DNA of 64,000 nucleotides from Lithospermum erythrorhizon (lineage: Eukaryota; Streptophyta; Magnoliopsida; Boraginales; Boraginaceae): positions 806,001 through 870,000 of the forward strand of contig JADFUC010000294.1 of assembly GCA_019722365.1 (NCBI GenBank). Direction: 5' to 3'. The translations under genes were made by a program, and so were the position numbers. Positions within the stretch are counted from its first letter, which is position 1. Every line of letters starts with the position of its first letter. The notes beneath the pieces were generated by a model. That model was not told the origin of the DNA, searched no databases, and saw only the letters and a program-made list of their open reading frames with translations. This document shows positions 1 to 16,559 of this stretch, in pieces.

Positions 1-820
1 CTGGTGTCATCTTTTGATGCTTTGTTTATAATAGACATGAAATTAAGGTCTGAAAGTCGTCAATGCCAAAGGTGTATTATGTACTTCTTGCAGCTCTGTA
101 TGTCTGGGTGATTTGAGGTTGCAATTGATTTTCATGGAGATGTGAAGACTATTAATAGTCATATATTAATACTATTGCTAATATATACAAGTGCTGTAAC
201 AAATAAAAGAGTTGCTCCAATTCATTTGTTGTTCGGTATGTGTCAAGGAGATAAACTACTGATTTCTTTTTTTAGCAAAATGATAAAACAACCTTTATGG
301 TGGAGATTAAACTTCATGTATATATAATGGCACTTGACATTTGAGGATATTTGAGAACTATGCCTCCGTCACTAGTTATGAAAGCAATTCATAGTATACA
401 AGCATATGACAGATGATAAATGTTCCCTCATATTTAAAGTTGCCTATATTTTGAAATATATTCCATTGCTTCTTCCTACTGCAAGATGTCTACAACTGCG
501 AGAATGCAAAATTTGATGATCCTTCATTTTATGCATATCTATATAATCCCAGCTCCAGGCGACAGATTAAAAATACAGAATTCACTTGCATGCAATACAG
601 TAACTCCTCGAATATGATCAAGCTGATAATGAGAACTGGATGAAGCTAAAGAAATCGGCTCCAATACATAAACTCCTCCATTATCTCATTGCCAACTTTA
701 TGAACTGAATATTGAATGTTCAATGACAGCAAAATTAAGGATTTCTCTGTTGTCAAACAAAATCTGAAAATTATACTGAATTTATCATGCCAAAAAACCA
801 ACTAAAATCTTACACTTCAT
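1..820. other. Intergenic DNA, no gene seen
   Basis: AT-rich DNA downstream of the BT1 carrier gene. The only open frame (142-327) is short, low-complexity and resembles no known family. The last 200 to 250 bases before 1055 are probably the 3' untranslated region of the carrier. I see no other feature. Confidence 0.5.
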
Positions 821-1054
821 GACAGCTGAGAAAACACTACGGCGAGAGAAATGGAAAAACGGTTTTATTGACACACTGGCTATAAATTTTCCCGGAAAGA
901 GGGGAGTGCTCGACTTTGTATAGCGGTTTGCTCATTCCTAACTACTCAAAACTGAGATGCTGCAAAGCAAAAAATCCACCACAGGCATAATCCCATCGAA
1001 TTCATTATGGTCTCTTGGAGTGATGGTGTACCATTTCTACTCGAACTGAGGTCT

Positions 1055-3038
1055 TCATGCTTCTTCTCCTTCCTCCACCAATATTCTCTTGCATGCCTCG
1101 TAGCACATAAAAGAAATTCCTGCTGCAGGCACCAACTTCACACAGCTGGGGCCAAGCCCTTTATACAGACCCTGGATTCCTTCCCGCTCAACTATGCTGG
1201 CAAGAGCATGAAGAACGTTCTTATAGACTTCTCTTCCACTCACCGCACCCACCTGCATATGCTTACGGGCAACTTCAAGAGGAAAGGTAGCAGTACTGGA
1301 TACAGCACCAGCTGCTGCTCCAATAAATAAGGTTTCTATGTTGCCGATTCTCTCTTGTTTGGAAATCTTTCGGTATAGTTTCCTCAAAGAGTCGTAAGCA
1401 TAGTAGTTGGTAGCAGCATAAGGGATTACACCAATAATACTTGGAGTGAGGCCTCTATAAAGTTCTCCAGGTCCGCCTTCTCGCAAGATTTTGACGAATG
1501 CATCCAGTAAACTACTATATGCTCCTCTCTGTGTAAAATAGATTCTAGTGAGGAGATTTTAATGAGAAACGCGCTCATTGATGTACACCAACATGCCAGA
1601 TGCTTACCTCTATGGTCAAGCGAGTCTTAAGCAACTCGAGAGGATATGTCACCAAAGTTGAGCTCACTCCAGCACAAGCTCCTGCAACCAATGCTGGCGG
1701 AATAGGAATTTTGCTTGGTTCACCAGGTTTGCTAGACAATTTCTTGTTAACAGTATCATAGGCAAATAGCTGCGAAGATACAGAAGAAAATAAAAAAACA
1801 AAAAAAATTAGCTAAAAATTTAGGCAAACATCTTGATATGAAGTGAGCACTAAACTATGAAACTATTAGAGAATTAATTAATTATCTTACCAAAGAATTA
1901 CATCATTTATATAAAAACAGAATTTCACACAAGAAAAAATTTGAACCAAGAGAACTGTATGCAGGTAGTGAGATTGGTCAATCAAAAGAACAGTCTGCTT
2001 AAGAAGGCAGAGATCATGTCACATAAGATATGCAAAAAAGTCATTCAATGATCATTCTCAATGAAAGTGACATGGGTGCATATAGAGAAGACCCTCCCTC
2101 TCAAACCCTTTTTCTATCTTTATAGTAAGATTCGGTTTTAAGTATTACTCCTCTGAGGTTGCTCGCAAAAGAGCAAGTACAAATAGCCGCATTATCGCAC
2201 ACATCAAAGATTAAGATGTCACGATAAGTGTCAACTCAATGGTAAACATATCCTTGCTCCTTGATATAATATAATCATGTGATCACATAAACTGAAACCA
2301 GCTGAACATTGACTTTTAGTAGTATTAAATTCCGCACAATTCGACTGGTAAAAATAGCTGAACATGATATTTAACAGTATGGTTGGTACACACGAAAATT
2401 CATCACAACAAACACCAAATAATCCAATGAACTATAACTATTACCATAACAAAAAAATAAAGATACGTATGAATATGTACAAATGACAAAGCTAAGAACT
2501 TTACCTCTATGGCTTTACTAGGTGCAACTCGAATTACATTAACAAAATTCCCCCTAAACAATCCTTGCCACCCTTCAGTATTCATAATATTCTGAAACAC
2601 CTCACTACTAGAATGTCCACTACTCCCAACCATCAAATGAGTCCTAATAGTCTCTAGAGGTGCCACAGCAGTCCTCGAAACCGCCCCGGCTATGGCTCCA
2701 CTAATTAACCTCCTCAATGAAGTATTTGACACCTTAATCTTAAGCTTAAACCCATTCTTTTTCTTCCTAACTCCATCTTTCTCCTCAGGAGATGTCACAT
2801 ATTTCATCAACATATCAACTAATGGAAGCTTATTTTCATCCTGAGAATTAGGACTTGGTGAAATATCACAACCTAAATTGCTACCCATTTGCCCAATAGA
2901 GGCAAATAAACCACCTGGATACAAAAAACTATCATTTTGCATCAAACTAAATTGCCCCCCTAATTGAAAATCATTAGCATTTGTAAACAACTTCAAATCA
3001 TTCTTACGCTCCAACCCTTGAACTTTCCACCCACCCAT
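1055..3038 (-). CDS. BT1: BT1-type adenine nucleotide carrier (mitochondrial carrier family)
   Basis: A complete member of the mitochondrial carrier family, closest by eye to the Brittle-1 proteins that move adenine nucleotides across the plastid inner envelope (and in some plants mitochondria). Three exons read in phase 0: 3038-2505, 1769-1608 and 1528-1055, with GT/AG borders, giving about 389 residues, the usual size. Three carrier repeats each show the family signature: PLETIRTHL, PLELLKTRL and PLEVARKHM. The stretch of about 100 residues before the first repeat fits the BT1 N-terminal extension and may hold a transit peptide. The start is the ATG at 3038 (MGGWKVQGL); the open frame continues to a TTG at 3053, which is not a plausible plant start. 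The transported substrate is inferred from the family. A tandem duplication lies just upstream. Confidence 0.92.
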
Positions 3039-3083
3039 CACCAAAAAATACAACTTTCACAAAAAGAAAGAGATTACTTTTAA

Positions 3084-3330
3084 TAAATAAAACTATCACA
3101 ACTGGTATAATTTCATGTATTTAAGCAAATTGGATATGAATCATTGAAAAATATTCAATTTTGGCCAAATGGGTATGCAAAAAAATCAATCTTTTTGGAT
3201 TATTTTCAATAAAGAAACTATCACAACTGATATAATTTCATGTATTTAAGCAAAATGGATATAAACCAATCAAAAAAAATCAATTTTGACCAAATGGGTA
3301 CTCTAAAAATTCAATCTTTTTAATTGGGTT
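3084..3330. repeat. Tandem duplication of ~125 bp upstream of BT1
   Basis: Two adjacent diverged copies share blocks such as AACTATCACAACTG, ATAATTTCATGTATTTAAGC and CCAAATGGGTA. Matching blocks begin at 3091 and 3216. The repeat starts about 45 bases upstream of the BT1 start codon, so it lies in the 5' leader or the core promoter. Confidence 0.8.
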
Positions 3331-3559
3331 GCATTGTAATACAAAAAATCATTTGATTCTTGAATGATGAATAATTATGCCTACAGAAAACGCTTTGTTT
3401 TATTCAAATAAACAAAGGGTCTACTTGTTAAACAATATAAAGATAACATATAAAACAATTTCTCAATTGCTTTGAAGAATCTTTGAATAAATAAAAATGA
3501 GAGGCAAATGGTTAGGTGGGTTGTATAAACAAAAGGGGTTTATTTTGATATTATTTTGA

Positions 3560-5080
3560 GAGAGAGAGTGAGAAAGTGGTGGGGACTATGGACTATGTTC
3601 CTCTCCTTTTCAACCTTTGGAAGCTCCGGCGGAGTAAGGACTGTTGAGTGTATAAATTTGGTATTTCCTAGGTTAAGAAAGGAATTATATTTCGGATATG
3701 ATATTAGATTTGATGGGTTGTCAAAATTATTTTTAATTCGTTTTGTATTTTTATTTTTAATAATTAACTCGTTTTGTACTTAGTATGGTTATTTTGGAGT
3801 TATGGATATTATGGTTTCGGACCGATATCAATTTTAATTGAAATCTGAAGAAATGTAACCTCGCTGCTGCTTTTTTTATCGGTCGGACCGCTGATATTTT
3901 TTTTACCGTTTTTCGGTTAACACCGGAAAAAGAGATATATTTTAAATTATGGTTATAAAATCGAACCGAAAAATTCGTATATATTAAAAACCGGTTCGTA
4001 TATTCTTTAAAGAGTGCCGGATCAAGCATAGCCAAATCCGATTAGACTGAATTTTTTTTGAAAAATACCTACTTTGGAGCTAAATCAAATTCATACTCAT
4101 TTAAGAGCCGGATATTACAATTTCATTATTTCTATTTGCACTGTTTAGGTAAGAAATCCATTGGGTTTAATCACCTACTACACATTAATAGTGTTTTTAG
4201 CATAAACATTCAATTTATTTGAATTATTGTGATATATTCTTAAAGTCCCAATGATTCTTTTGACAGCTACAGAATTAATTATTGACAGCTACATAGTTTG
4301 GATAATGTGGAATAACCCCTTTGAACATAGTCCCAAATCCTCCACTCATCAATAAATTTTCTTTGGAGAAGTTGTATGTCATCCTTGAAACTGGGAGAAT
4401 ATAAACATCTTAGGGACATTGCGGAGGCAGTTAAATGAACATAAACAAACGGAGAAACTAATTTTTTTTAAACTCCACTTACCACCTCTTTACAATCTCT
4501 TTACAATGAGAATCAAACCGGAACCTGTAAATCATTAAAAGACCCCCTAACTACTAAGCCATTCGATGTTCTCAACCGAGGAACTATATCTTGCTAAGCT
4601 AGGCTGTGCATAAGCAACATACATCCATCATAATCAATCTTGAAATTAGTTTCTCTTCAACTCCTGATAAGTATTCCACTTGTGTCGAGACTTCTCACAA
4701 GCCGCAGTTACTGTAATCAATCTTGTTGTGTCCATAAGTCCATTGTTGCATGATTGTTGTCTATTTCATACTCAATTTTTTAAGTATCAAATTCGACAGC
4801 AATTAACAAGAAATCAAATGAAGAATAGCTATAAAATGGACATAACCCAAGCATAAACAATCAACATAAAGTAAACATCTAAAATGACTTCAAATGAGCA
4901 AGCAGCATTATCGTAAATTCATATTCGAAATACTAGTAGAAATTCTCGCAAAATAAATCTCATGTGTAACTTAGAACCTATTACATGTTTGATTAAGTTA
5001 CAGTACTTTCATCTAACCACGTTCCAATCTTTCGATGATTTGAACAGAACAAGCATGCATAGCTCTCTACTATCAACTCT
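3560..5080. other. Intergenic region between BT1 and helicase genes
   Basis: This holds the promoter side of BT1 and the 3' flank of the helicase gene. Around 3800-4030 there are several copies of ACCGGTTCG or TCGGTTAAC-like words (for example ACCGGTTCG near 3990), which suggests an old repeat. The open frames at 3556 and 3757 are low-complexity and match no family. No gene is supported. Confidence 0.45.
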
Positions 5081-5087
5081 GCAGGAC

Positions 5088-9112
<4,025 letters not shown>

Positions 9113-9115
9113 CTT

Positions 9116-10110
9116 ATTTATTTCAATTTACTGTAGATCCAATAATATTTAACCAAATTGAATCAAAATTATTAAATTAATTGTTATGTATATTGAAATA
9201 TTGAATTTTATTAGTATATAATTTACCTGGAGAAATTAGGTGTTTGAAAATGGGGAATTAGGGTTAGGGTTTGAAATTAAACCAACAAAATTAAATGCAA
9301 ATAAATAAATAAAAACACTGAAATTTGGGGGGTTGGGGGGATAGGGTTTTGGATTGAGGAGATAGCTGCAGTGTTAAATAGCAGATCTGTAGTGTGTTGT
9401 CGGACGATATTGTCCTTTGGGGTACCTGGGTAGGGGCGGTATTTAAAGACGCATCTTTATATAAAGTGAAGACACTATCATATTTATAAAAATATAAAAA
9501 TTCTGGTGGTGTCAAACAACATAATTTTTAAAAGAATAGCTAGAGTTTTTGAAAAAATACTTACTAAAATTAAAATTTTATAAAAATTAGGGGGACTCAT
9601 GTACTCCTAGGGATCGGCTAGATTCAAAACCGTGTCTATCGGAAACTCGTGATTGTTAAGACAGTTACTCCTCGGAAAATGACTTTCTCCGGTTGGTTGA
9701 TTGTTGGCAGTACCCCCTTAATTTCTATTAACATGAGGCAATAACCATAAGGTTGTTCGTTGCTATTTTGGAAGTTTTGCAGTTTCTAGTCATACCACAC
9801 ACATTTATCTATAACTAGACATTAGTTTGAATATAACAAAATAGTATACACATGCTCAAATTTAGTTGAATGAATACTTCGATAATTGCATACATATATT
9901 CAATTTTCAACAACATAAGATCACTTTGGAGTAAAAATCCTGAAATAATATGAAAGCTGATCTGAATTATTGACTATTTCATTATCTCATTACATACATC
10001 ATAATTCGAAAGGAAAATTTGTTAAGCCTACAAAATATTGCAAAATTTATTCTAAATTTGGAACATATATAGTAATACATATACATGGCTGGTGTAATGT
10101 CCTCCAGCAA
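9116..10110. other. Intergenic region, helicase promoter and kinase 3' flank
   Basis: Upstream of the helicase start at 9112 and downstream of the receptor kinase stop at 10114. The first ~150 bases contain a likely 5' leader with an intron-like or purine-rich stretch. No other gene is supported; the short frames at 9291 and 9970 match nothing. Confidence 0.4.
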
Positions 10111-10113
10111 GGG

Positions 10114-12552
10114 CTATCTTGGCCCCGAAAGGCGAACAGCAGAAAGGTAAGCGTCACTGTTACAATCTGAAGGCCCGGAGGAAGTGCCCTCTTCGCTGAT
10201 TGATTTGAAGAAATTCGAGTAGAGACGTGAACTGACTTGTTGAGATATAGGGGGTGGAGGGACAGGGGTGATTCCATCAAGCATCTGCACAACTTGGGTC
10301 ATCGGTGGCCTGAGATGCATATCATCTTGTATACACCACAAAGCAACTTTAATTGCTATGGAAACTCTCTCGTCGTTTTGATCAACTTTCAAAGTTGCGT
10401 CAATGATCTCCTTCAGTTTCCCTTCCTCCATCATCTTGAAGGCAAATGTCGGGAAATGGGATTTCTCTGAAGGCAGTGAAGCATCGTAGTTTTTCCTACC
10501 GCCAATTATCTCAAGCAACAGCATCCCATAACTGTAAACATCGCTCTTCTCTGATATGGCGTAGCTTGTGATCCATTCTGGTGCAAGGTACCCTCTTGTA
10601 CCCCTCATCGTTGTGAAAACAAAGCTCTGTTCTCTGTTCATAAGCTTTGCGAGACCAAAGTCCGAGACTTTGGCTGAGAAGTTGTCATCAAGAAGAACAT
10701 TCTCAGGCTTTATGTCACAGTGAACAATCTTTACATCACAGTCCTCGTGTAGATACGCCAATCCTTTAGCTGTCCCCACTGCAATATTGTACCTTGTATC
10801 CCAGTCCAACATAAAATCGACTTTGTCTTTCTTAAAGAGCCACTTTTCCAAAGATCCATTTCCCATAAACTCGTAAGCAAGAAGCCTGTGCGTTCCTCGC
10901 GCGCAAAATCCTTTAAGCCTCACCAGATGGAGATGGTGGATGCTACCGATTATACCAACTTCAGCACGGAATTCCTTCTTCCCTTGACCAACGCCTTCTA
11001 ACTTCTTAACAGCAATCCTTGTTCCATCTGGTAGGGTCCCCTGGTAAACGGAACCAAACCCTCCTTGTCCAAGCTTGATGCTGAAATTGTTGGTGGCCTC
11101 CTGAAGGTCTTTATATTTGAAGCGTAGAGGCATTCCCGCTAAGCCTTCCAAGAAATTATCCTCCTCCGAAGTCTTGTCTTCTTCAAACTCGTCCAATTTC
11201 TTGATTTTCTTCTGGTGATGATAATATCCTGCATAAACTAGGCAAAGAATGACAACAACTGACACAAGCACAATTGCAATGACAATGGGAACACGCTTCT
11301 TGCTACCCGATTGTGCTTTGACATCACCACTTGACACTTTGATAAAGGTTGCATAGCCAGAACCTTTGTTAGATCCCTGGAGGCTTCCAATCTGATCAAA
11401 CAGGAAACAATTTCCAGAACTCATCTCAAAGAACATAGCCGAGCAAGAGCAATTTTGAAGACAGGCGGATTTGCAACCATCGATGTTGGTTTTAGATAAA
11501 GGCAGAACAAAGCCCGTGGCAAAATAGTTGAGACCATCTCCAGGGCTTACAAGGCTTACAGGATCCTTTGAGTTACTGCAGTAAGACGTATTCCCTAAAT
11601 TACAAGATGGGAGAGCTGAAGGACATTGGCAATTTTTACCACTGTAACACACATAATATGGATCACAAGAAGCAGGTCTACTGCACTCATTTTGAGGAAT
11701 TTTTGTAGGAGAAAATTCACTTGTTCCTTTATGAAGAAGGCTGAAAGTCATAAAACCATCATCGCCTAGAACGGCCACCCAAGTGGCATTCGAATCAGTA
11801 TTGTCCGAGAAAATGAACTGCCAAAGCAAGATTTTGTTCTGATCATAGAATTTCCAAGAATTAGCAACCAGAATTGCATAGCTGACATCCCCTCCATCTT
11901 TATCGATAGTTCTCCGGTTATCCTTCCCCATAGCCCAATAAGGCTGAGGTGGCTTGAAACTCGCAGAAAGAATCACATCCCCTGATTTGATTTCAAGAGA
12001 ATAACTCAAATTATTGGAGTTTGGATTGCTAACAAGTTTAGATCCAACTTTAAACTCCTGATTCGACAAAAGAGCATCTGCCGGATGGTCAAAACTCTGC
12101 CAAATATATTTTCCATCACTTCCAAGCAATACAATATTGCCACTATTCTGCAATTCAAGTGCAGTGACTCCTTTATCCCCACTATCAGTAGACCAAATAG
12201 TTGATCCCCCAGTTTGTAAATAAGCATTCCCATTATCATCAAACATGAAGGGATCATTATTACGGACTGGGGAACCTCTGTTAGCAGACCAAACAATTTT
12301 TGAACTGCTAACATGAACAATCACAAGCAGAAACAAAGTTACATCGTTGGTAGTGATGAATCCGAAACCGAAATTGGAATCGTTGGAAACAAGAAACAAT
12401 CCACCATTGTCTATAAAAGTCATTTGAGATCCCTTAAACCCCACTTTCAATCTGCCTATGGTTTGAACACTAGCAATACAACAACTCCATAACATAAACA
12501 AAATGCACAAACATGTCACACCCTTGAATATAAACAACCCATGATTCCCCAT
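10114..12552 (-). CDS. SD2-5: G-type lectin S-receptor-like Ser/Thr kinase (SD2-5 type)
   Basis: A single-exon receptor kinase of the S-domain family, very like Arabidopsis SD2-5 along its length. From the ATG at 12552 it has 812 residues: a hydrophobic signal sequence (FIFKGVTCLCILFML), a bulb-type lectin domain at about 50-160, a cysteine-rich EGF-like stretch (~287-320), a PAN/apple-like cysteine region (~345-410), a transmembrane helix (~417-442) and a kinase domain (~485-765). Kinase motifs seen are LGQGGFGSVY, the AVKK lysine, HCDIKPEN and SDFGLAKL. The cysteine in place of arginine before the catalytic aspartate makes it a non-RD kinase, a class often tied to immune or surface signalling. 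An in-frame ATG at 12639 would add 29 residues before the signal sequence, so the later start is preferred. The ligand is unknown. Confidence 0.95.
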   Translation of the reverse strand: MGNHGLFIFKGVTCLCILFMLWSCCIASVQTIGRLKVGFKGSQMTFIDNGGLFLVSNDSNFGFGFITTNDVTLFLLVIVHVSSSKIVWSANRGSPVRNNDPFMFDDNGNAYLQTGGSTIWSTDSGDKGVTALELQNSGNIVLLGSDGKYIWQSFDHPADALLSNQEFKVGSKLVSNPNSNNLSYSLEIKSGDVILSASFKPPQPYWAMGKDNRRTIDKDGGDVSYAILVANSWKFYDQNKILLWQFIFSDNTDSNATWVAVLGDDGFMTFSLLHKGTSEFSPTKIPQNECSRPASCDPYYVCYSGKNCQCPSALPSCNLGNTSYCSNSKDPVSLVSPGDGLNYFATGFVLPLSKTNIDGCKSACLQNCSCSAMFFEMSSGNCFLFDQIGSLQGSNKGSGYATFIKVSSGDVKAQSGSKKRVPIVIAIVLVSVVVILCLVYAGYYHHQKKIKKLDEFEEDKTSEEDNFLEGLAGMPLRFKYKDLQEATNNFSIKLGQGGFGSVYQGTLPDGTRIAVKKLEGVGQGKKEFRAEVGIIGSIHHLHLVRLKGFCARGTHRLLAYEFMGNGSLEKWLFKKDKVDFMLDWDTRYNIAVGTAKGLAYLHEDCDVKIVHCDIKPENVLLDDNFSAKVSDFGLAKLMNREQSFVFTTMRGTRGYLAPEWITSYAISEKSDVYSYGMLLLEIIGGRKNYDASLPSEKSHFPTFAFKMMEEGKLKEIIDATLKVDQNDERVSIAIKVALWCIQDDMHLRPPMTQVVQMLDGITPVPPPPISQQVSSRLYSNFFKSISEEGTSSGPSDCNSDAYLSAVRLSGPR

Positions 12553-12649
12553 ATTTAACAAAAGACACAATTCAGCCTCCAAAATGATAAACAAAAAAAA
12601 GGGATCTTGGACAATTCTGCTGTACTCAATTATTGACAAGTGAGGCTGC

Positions 12650-14430
12650 TATAAATCACTAGCCATAAATATATATTTGAGAGAATTATAGACAACAAAA
12701 CAACAAAAACTATTAACAAAACAACAAAAACTATTAAAAAAGCTAGATACCTGTTATATGGTATAAGAAAATACCAAATCCTTAGACACTCGGAACAAAA
12801 AAGGAGATAACCAGTCAATGACGGAACCAAGATTTTTATAATTGGCACTAGACCAATAAGAAAAAATATAAAAATGTAGGGGGACGAACAGAATTGGATA
12901 TAAAGAAGATGATGAATGACAATTCACATGAGTGCATGACCATTAAGTATGAAACTACCACTTGTAAGTATATAAGCTGGAGGGGGGCACACAAGAAGCA
13001 AGACCAGGAAGGGAAATATAGCAAAATGATTAATGCTACAACAATTAATGCTAACAGTTCCCTTAGTTGAGAATACACAACAGACAAGAAAACTAATAAC
13101 ACAAAAGAATACTAAAACTTTTGAGACTTTTCTTTGGTAATACACAGAGGGAACAAAACAGACAAGAAAACTAAGTACAAGAGCTTGATAAAACTTGAGA
13201 AGTCAGTTATCAAGACAAGAATTTAAGATTTTGGCTAAATATGAAAAACATTGATAGTATAATAACAACTTTTTTGGTTTTTTCCAAAATTTGAGATAAA
13301 AATGAGGATCATAATTTTCTGTTTCATGTAATGATGTAGAGGGTGTGAAAAGATTTGAAATGGATGATATGTTTAGACTATAGTACTAAGTTTGTTCATC
13401 CAACTAACTTTACAGGCACACTTAGATTTTGGTGATTTAATATTAAGGTTGTAGGCTGGTTGCTGACACAAGATATCATATACAACCATTGATTGATGAT
13501 GCATTAACACCTCATCAAAGTTTCAGTGTTATGATCGTAATTTTTTTATTTTTAACCTTTTACATCATATTCCATGGGTTAAAATTTAACTTACAAAATA
13601 AAAACATTGATTATATCGAAGAAAATGAGCAATAATCTAGAACGAAATCTAAAAAATGATGTTATATATTTTTATCGAAAAAATTATGAGTCCAAAGTAT
13701 AGGATTAGGAAAAGTTTTTTAATTTTAGATTTGAACTTGGGATTTTTAGATTATCAAGTTAAATCGTCAATTTTATCACTAAATCAATCTATTTGAATTA
13801 AATTGATGATATATATAAATCTTATAAATATGGAATAGATAGAATGGTTTACAACCACAAGCATCCATTCTAGCAATAAGCCAAAAAAAGAATTTTGTCG
13901 AATAAGAAAACCCCATTTACTGTACTTTCTACATTATGTAACTATTTGTTTGGAGCCATGTAATTTGGAAGCTTAATTGTTTGTTGATAATTTTCATTGC
14001 CTCGAGATCAACTTTCCTCTTCTTCCAAACTTTCCAACATTGGTTGTGCCAAATCAAGTTCATGTCCCCATTTATTAATTTATTTCATCCAAAGTAAATT
14101 ATACGGAGTATATTAGATAATATGTATCGATTGGTGATATATATGAAGACATCGTAGAGACATAGTTGTGATAAGATTACATATATAATTTTAATATTCT
14201 TAATTTAAATGAATCAATCACTTATTTATAAATAGATGGTGGTACGTTATGTATAAAAAAAGCTACATATTCAATCTTAGTATTCAATATTAGGTGATTA
14301 AAGTTTAGACAAGTATATATTTGTTATCTTAATGCTTTATAAGAGTGAGACTTTGTCATGAAGAAGCACTCATTTTCAATTTCATTTTAATTTTAAGATC
14401 TCTTTTTTTTATTTTCTAAAGACACTTTTC
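12650..14430. other. Kinase promoter region and AT-rich intergenic DNA
   Basis: Upstream of the SD2-5-like gene. It contains a short tandem direct repeat at about 12688-12737 (AACAAAACAACAAAAACTATTA twice, in slightly different contexts) and AT-rich DNA beyond. The small frames here are hydrophobic, low-complexity and unsupported. Confidence 0.4.
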
Positions 14431-14459
14431 ATGCAAATGCCCCTAAAAAACATAACAAC

Positions 14460-14740
14460 ATCATCCTCTCAAAACCAACCATCCTATGTGCCTACTAGCC
14501 ATCACCACCCCCTCCCCACCTGCCCCCCCCCCACTCCTATCGCACCACCACCTCTCCCCACCCTACCTCCCACTCCCATTTTCCCTCTCCTCCTCATGAT
14601 TCATCCCTCCCCCCTTTTCCCCTTTCCAACCCCCACCCTTTCACCTCTCAAAATCGTGGAAACCGAGATCTCAATTTCTTCCTCCTTTTCCTCAAGGACC
14701 CCACCCTTTCACCTCTCAAAATCGTGGAAAACCAGAAAGC
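14460..14740. repeat. C-rich island with a 32-bp direct repeat
   Basis: A pyrimidine- and C-rich tract, strikingly unlike its AT-rich surroundings. A 32-base segment starting CCCCACCCTTTCACC occurs at 14631-14662 and again at 14699-14730, 68 bases apart, with no mismatch seen. An open frame across it (14431-14754) would give a Pro-rich peptide, but it resembles no known protein and is probably fortuitous. Confidence 0.7.
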
Positions 14741-14759
14741 GGGTCATAGTGTAGCATGA

Positions 14760-16280
14760 AGGAAGCCGGGTCTCTGAGGAGAAATATATAAGGGCAGGAT
14801 AATGTTGGGATGGGAGAGGCGTAGCGAGAGGAAGGAAGTCAAAGAAGTGACAAGTACGGTGTCAGAGAACTTGGCTGAGAGAACAGCATGCTATGATATT
14901 TTAATATTTCATTTAAAAGGCTGTAAAATAAAGCTGAAATTAAATTAATCAAAATGGTGCTAGTTAGCCAAATTTTAGTGTGTTATAGATCAAATGTATG
15001 TAGAACGGAGGGTGCAGATTGGGTTATCATAGTAAAGGATAATAGGTCCAACGAAAATGGTAGCAATTAAAAGACAAAGCCTACTTTTGCTGAATGGTGA
15101 CTTCATTTCAACAGGAACATTATATATTTGCATTTAAATAAGTATTAGGTTACAGTTACTTTCATACATTGGTTGAACCCATTATTATCTATGTTTGCCC
15201 AGCAAGACCTAAGGTCAATCTCATACATATATGAGTATATCACTATATTGTAATTTCAAATACCGGATCAATATCATTAATTAACTCAGTACTTCATTGT
15301 TTTTCATAGGAAGAAAATTACACGCAATTAATGATTACCAAAACCATCTAATACCCCATGCTCAAGCTTTCGTGTACAACCTTGGGGGGTCTATCTTGGG
15401 CCTTTTTTTCACGAGGGCAACCAGATAGAAATATTATTACTTATTACTTAGAAATTTTTAAAATTTTATTAAGAGATTAAATGATATACAATCTTGAATT
15501 TAATAAAAATTATAGTACTTTATCGCTTGTTAGTTAACTACATACAATAGTTAAGTTTGAAGTTAAGATTTACACAATGAATTACAATATTGCAAGCACT
15601 GATCATGTTAAAGTAGCATCCACCAAGGAATAAATATCAATCTTTGAAAATGCTAATATTATTGTTCACAACTAAAAAGCACCGACTTCAATTTCCTCAA
15701 AGTAGCTAATCCAATGAACAAATGGTTGTTTAATACGGAGTATTTCCCATCACCACCTAAACTTCCTCTTAATCCTACTATTAGGTACTTTCTTTTGTCT
15801 ACATCAACTTGATAGAAAATGTTGAAACGTTGGCCATTTTTCTTAACTGATCTACTTTAATAATGTTCATAATCCATCTTCATTTGCTAATTGACATAAT
15901 AAAATGTGTATGGTTTTCCATGTAGATCATCTAGAAATTGCTTTTTGGAAAATCACTTAGCTCATCATCAATTCATTCACTCTTTGGTTAGTCAAAAAGG
16001 TTTTACCTGTTTGTTAAAATATGAAACGGAAAAATTCCCACTTGCTGATTGACTTCAACATCATAAAGTAGTGGCCAATTTTGACTTGAATAGCCAACTA
16101 ATGATATTTATGGATGCGGAGACCTTGTTTGCTCCATAAATGCATGGGAAAACAGCCAGCTTTAACACGATAAGACGATGATTCTTCACGGCAAAATGTC
16201 ATTATCAAATTATAGTCGGATTTATTATAAAGTTTATTTGATCGTTATTTTGTTCAATTTATCCATCATCTAAATAATTT
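14760..16280. other. AT-rich intergenic DNA
   Basis: No open frame of note and no recognised repeat, apart from scattered TACGGAGTA words (for example near 15735) of the kind left by MITEs. Nothing else is seen. Confidence 0.4.
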
Positions 16281-16287
16281 CCTATAT

Positions 16288-16541
16288 TACATTCTCCATT
16301 TTATATTAGAAGGCCTTTTAGAATTCCACACATATATTAAGAAAATTATTATAATATTGGAAATATGTAAATAGTTAGTATAAGTTAGTACTTCCTATGC
16401 AAGTGAACTAATAGAAGATGTTGTTTGAGTTAATCAAGTACAAAAGTAACTTTTAAACATTAATTTTTAACATTGAAATTCTAGAACCATATACATTTAA
16501 ATAAATTAATAATTGCTAAAAGACCTTAGAATGGAGGGAGT
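16288..16541. mobile_element. MITE, Stowaway-like, ~255 bp
   Basis: The left end reads ATTCTCCATTTTATATTAGA and the right end, reverse-complemented, TACTCCCTCCATTCTAAGG. Both continue into a form of AAGGYCTTTTAG, so the ends are imperfect terminal inverted repeats. CTCCCTCC-type termini and an AT-rich interior with no coding capacity fit Stowaway (Tc1/mariner) MITEs. A diverged relative lies at about 55,950-56,185 and shares long interior blocks, which supports a dispersed family. Confidence 0.65.
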
Positions 16542-16559
16542 ATGTTATAAATGAGATTG

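Noticed and set aside
3039..3053. Upstream in-frame extension MYFLV before BT1
   Set aside because: It begins at a TTG codon; the ATG at 3038 is the first proper start and gives the expected N-terminus.
12553..12639. Earlier in-frame ATG of the SD2-5-like kinase
   Set aside because: It would place 29 residues before the signal sequence and has no counterpart in the family. Possible, but less likely.
14431..14754. Pro-rich open frame of 107 residues
   Set aside because: It follows from the C-rich tract and an internal DNA repeat; no family, no splice context and no supporting codon pattern.
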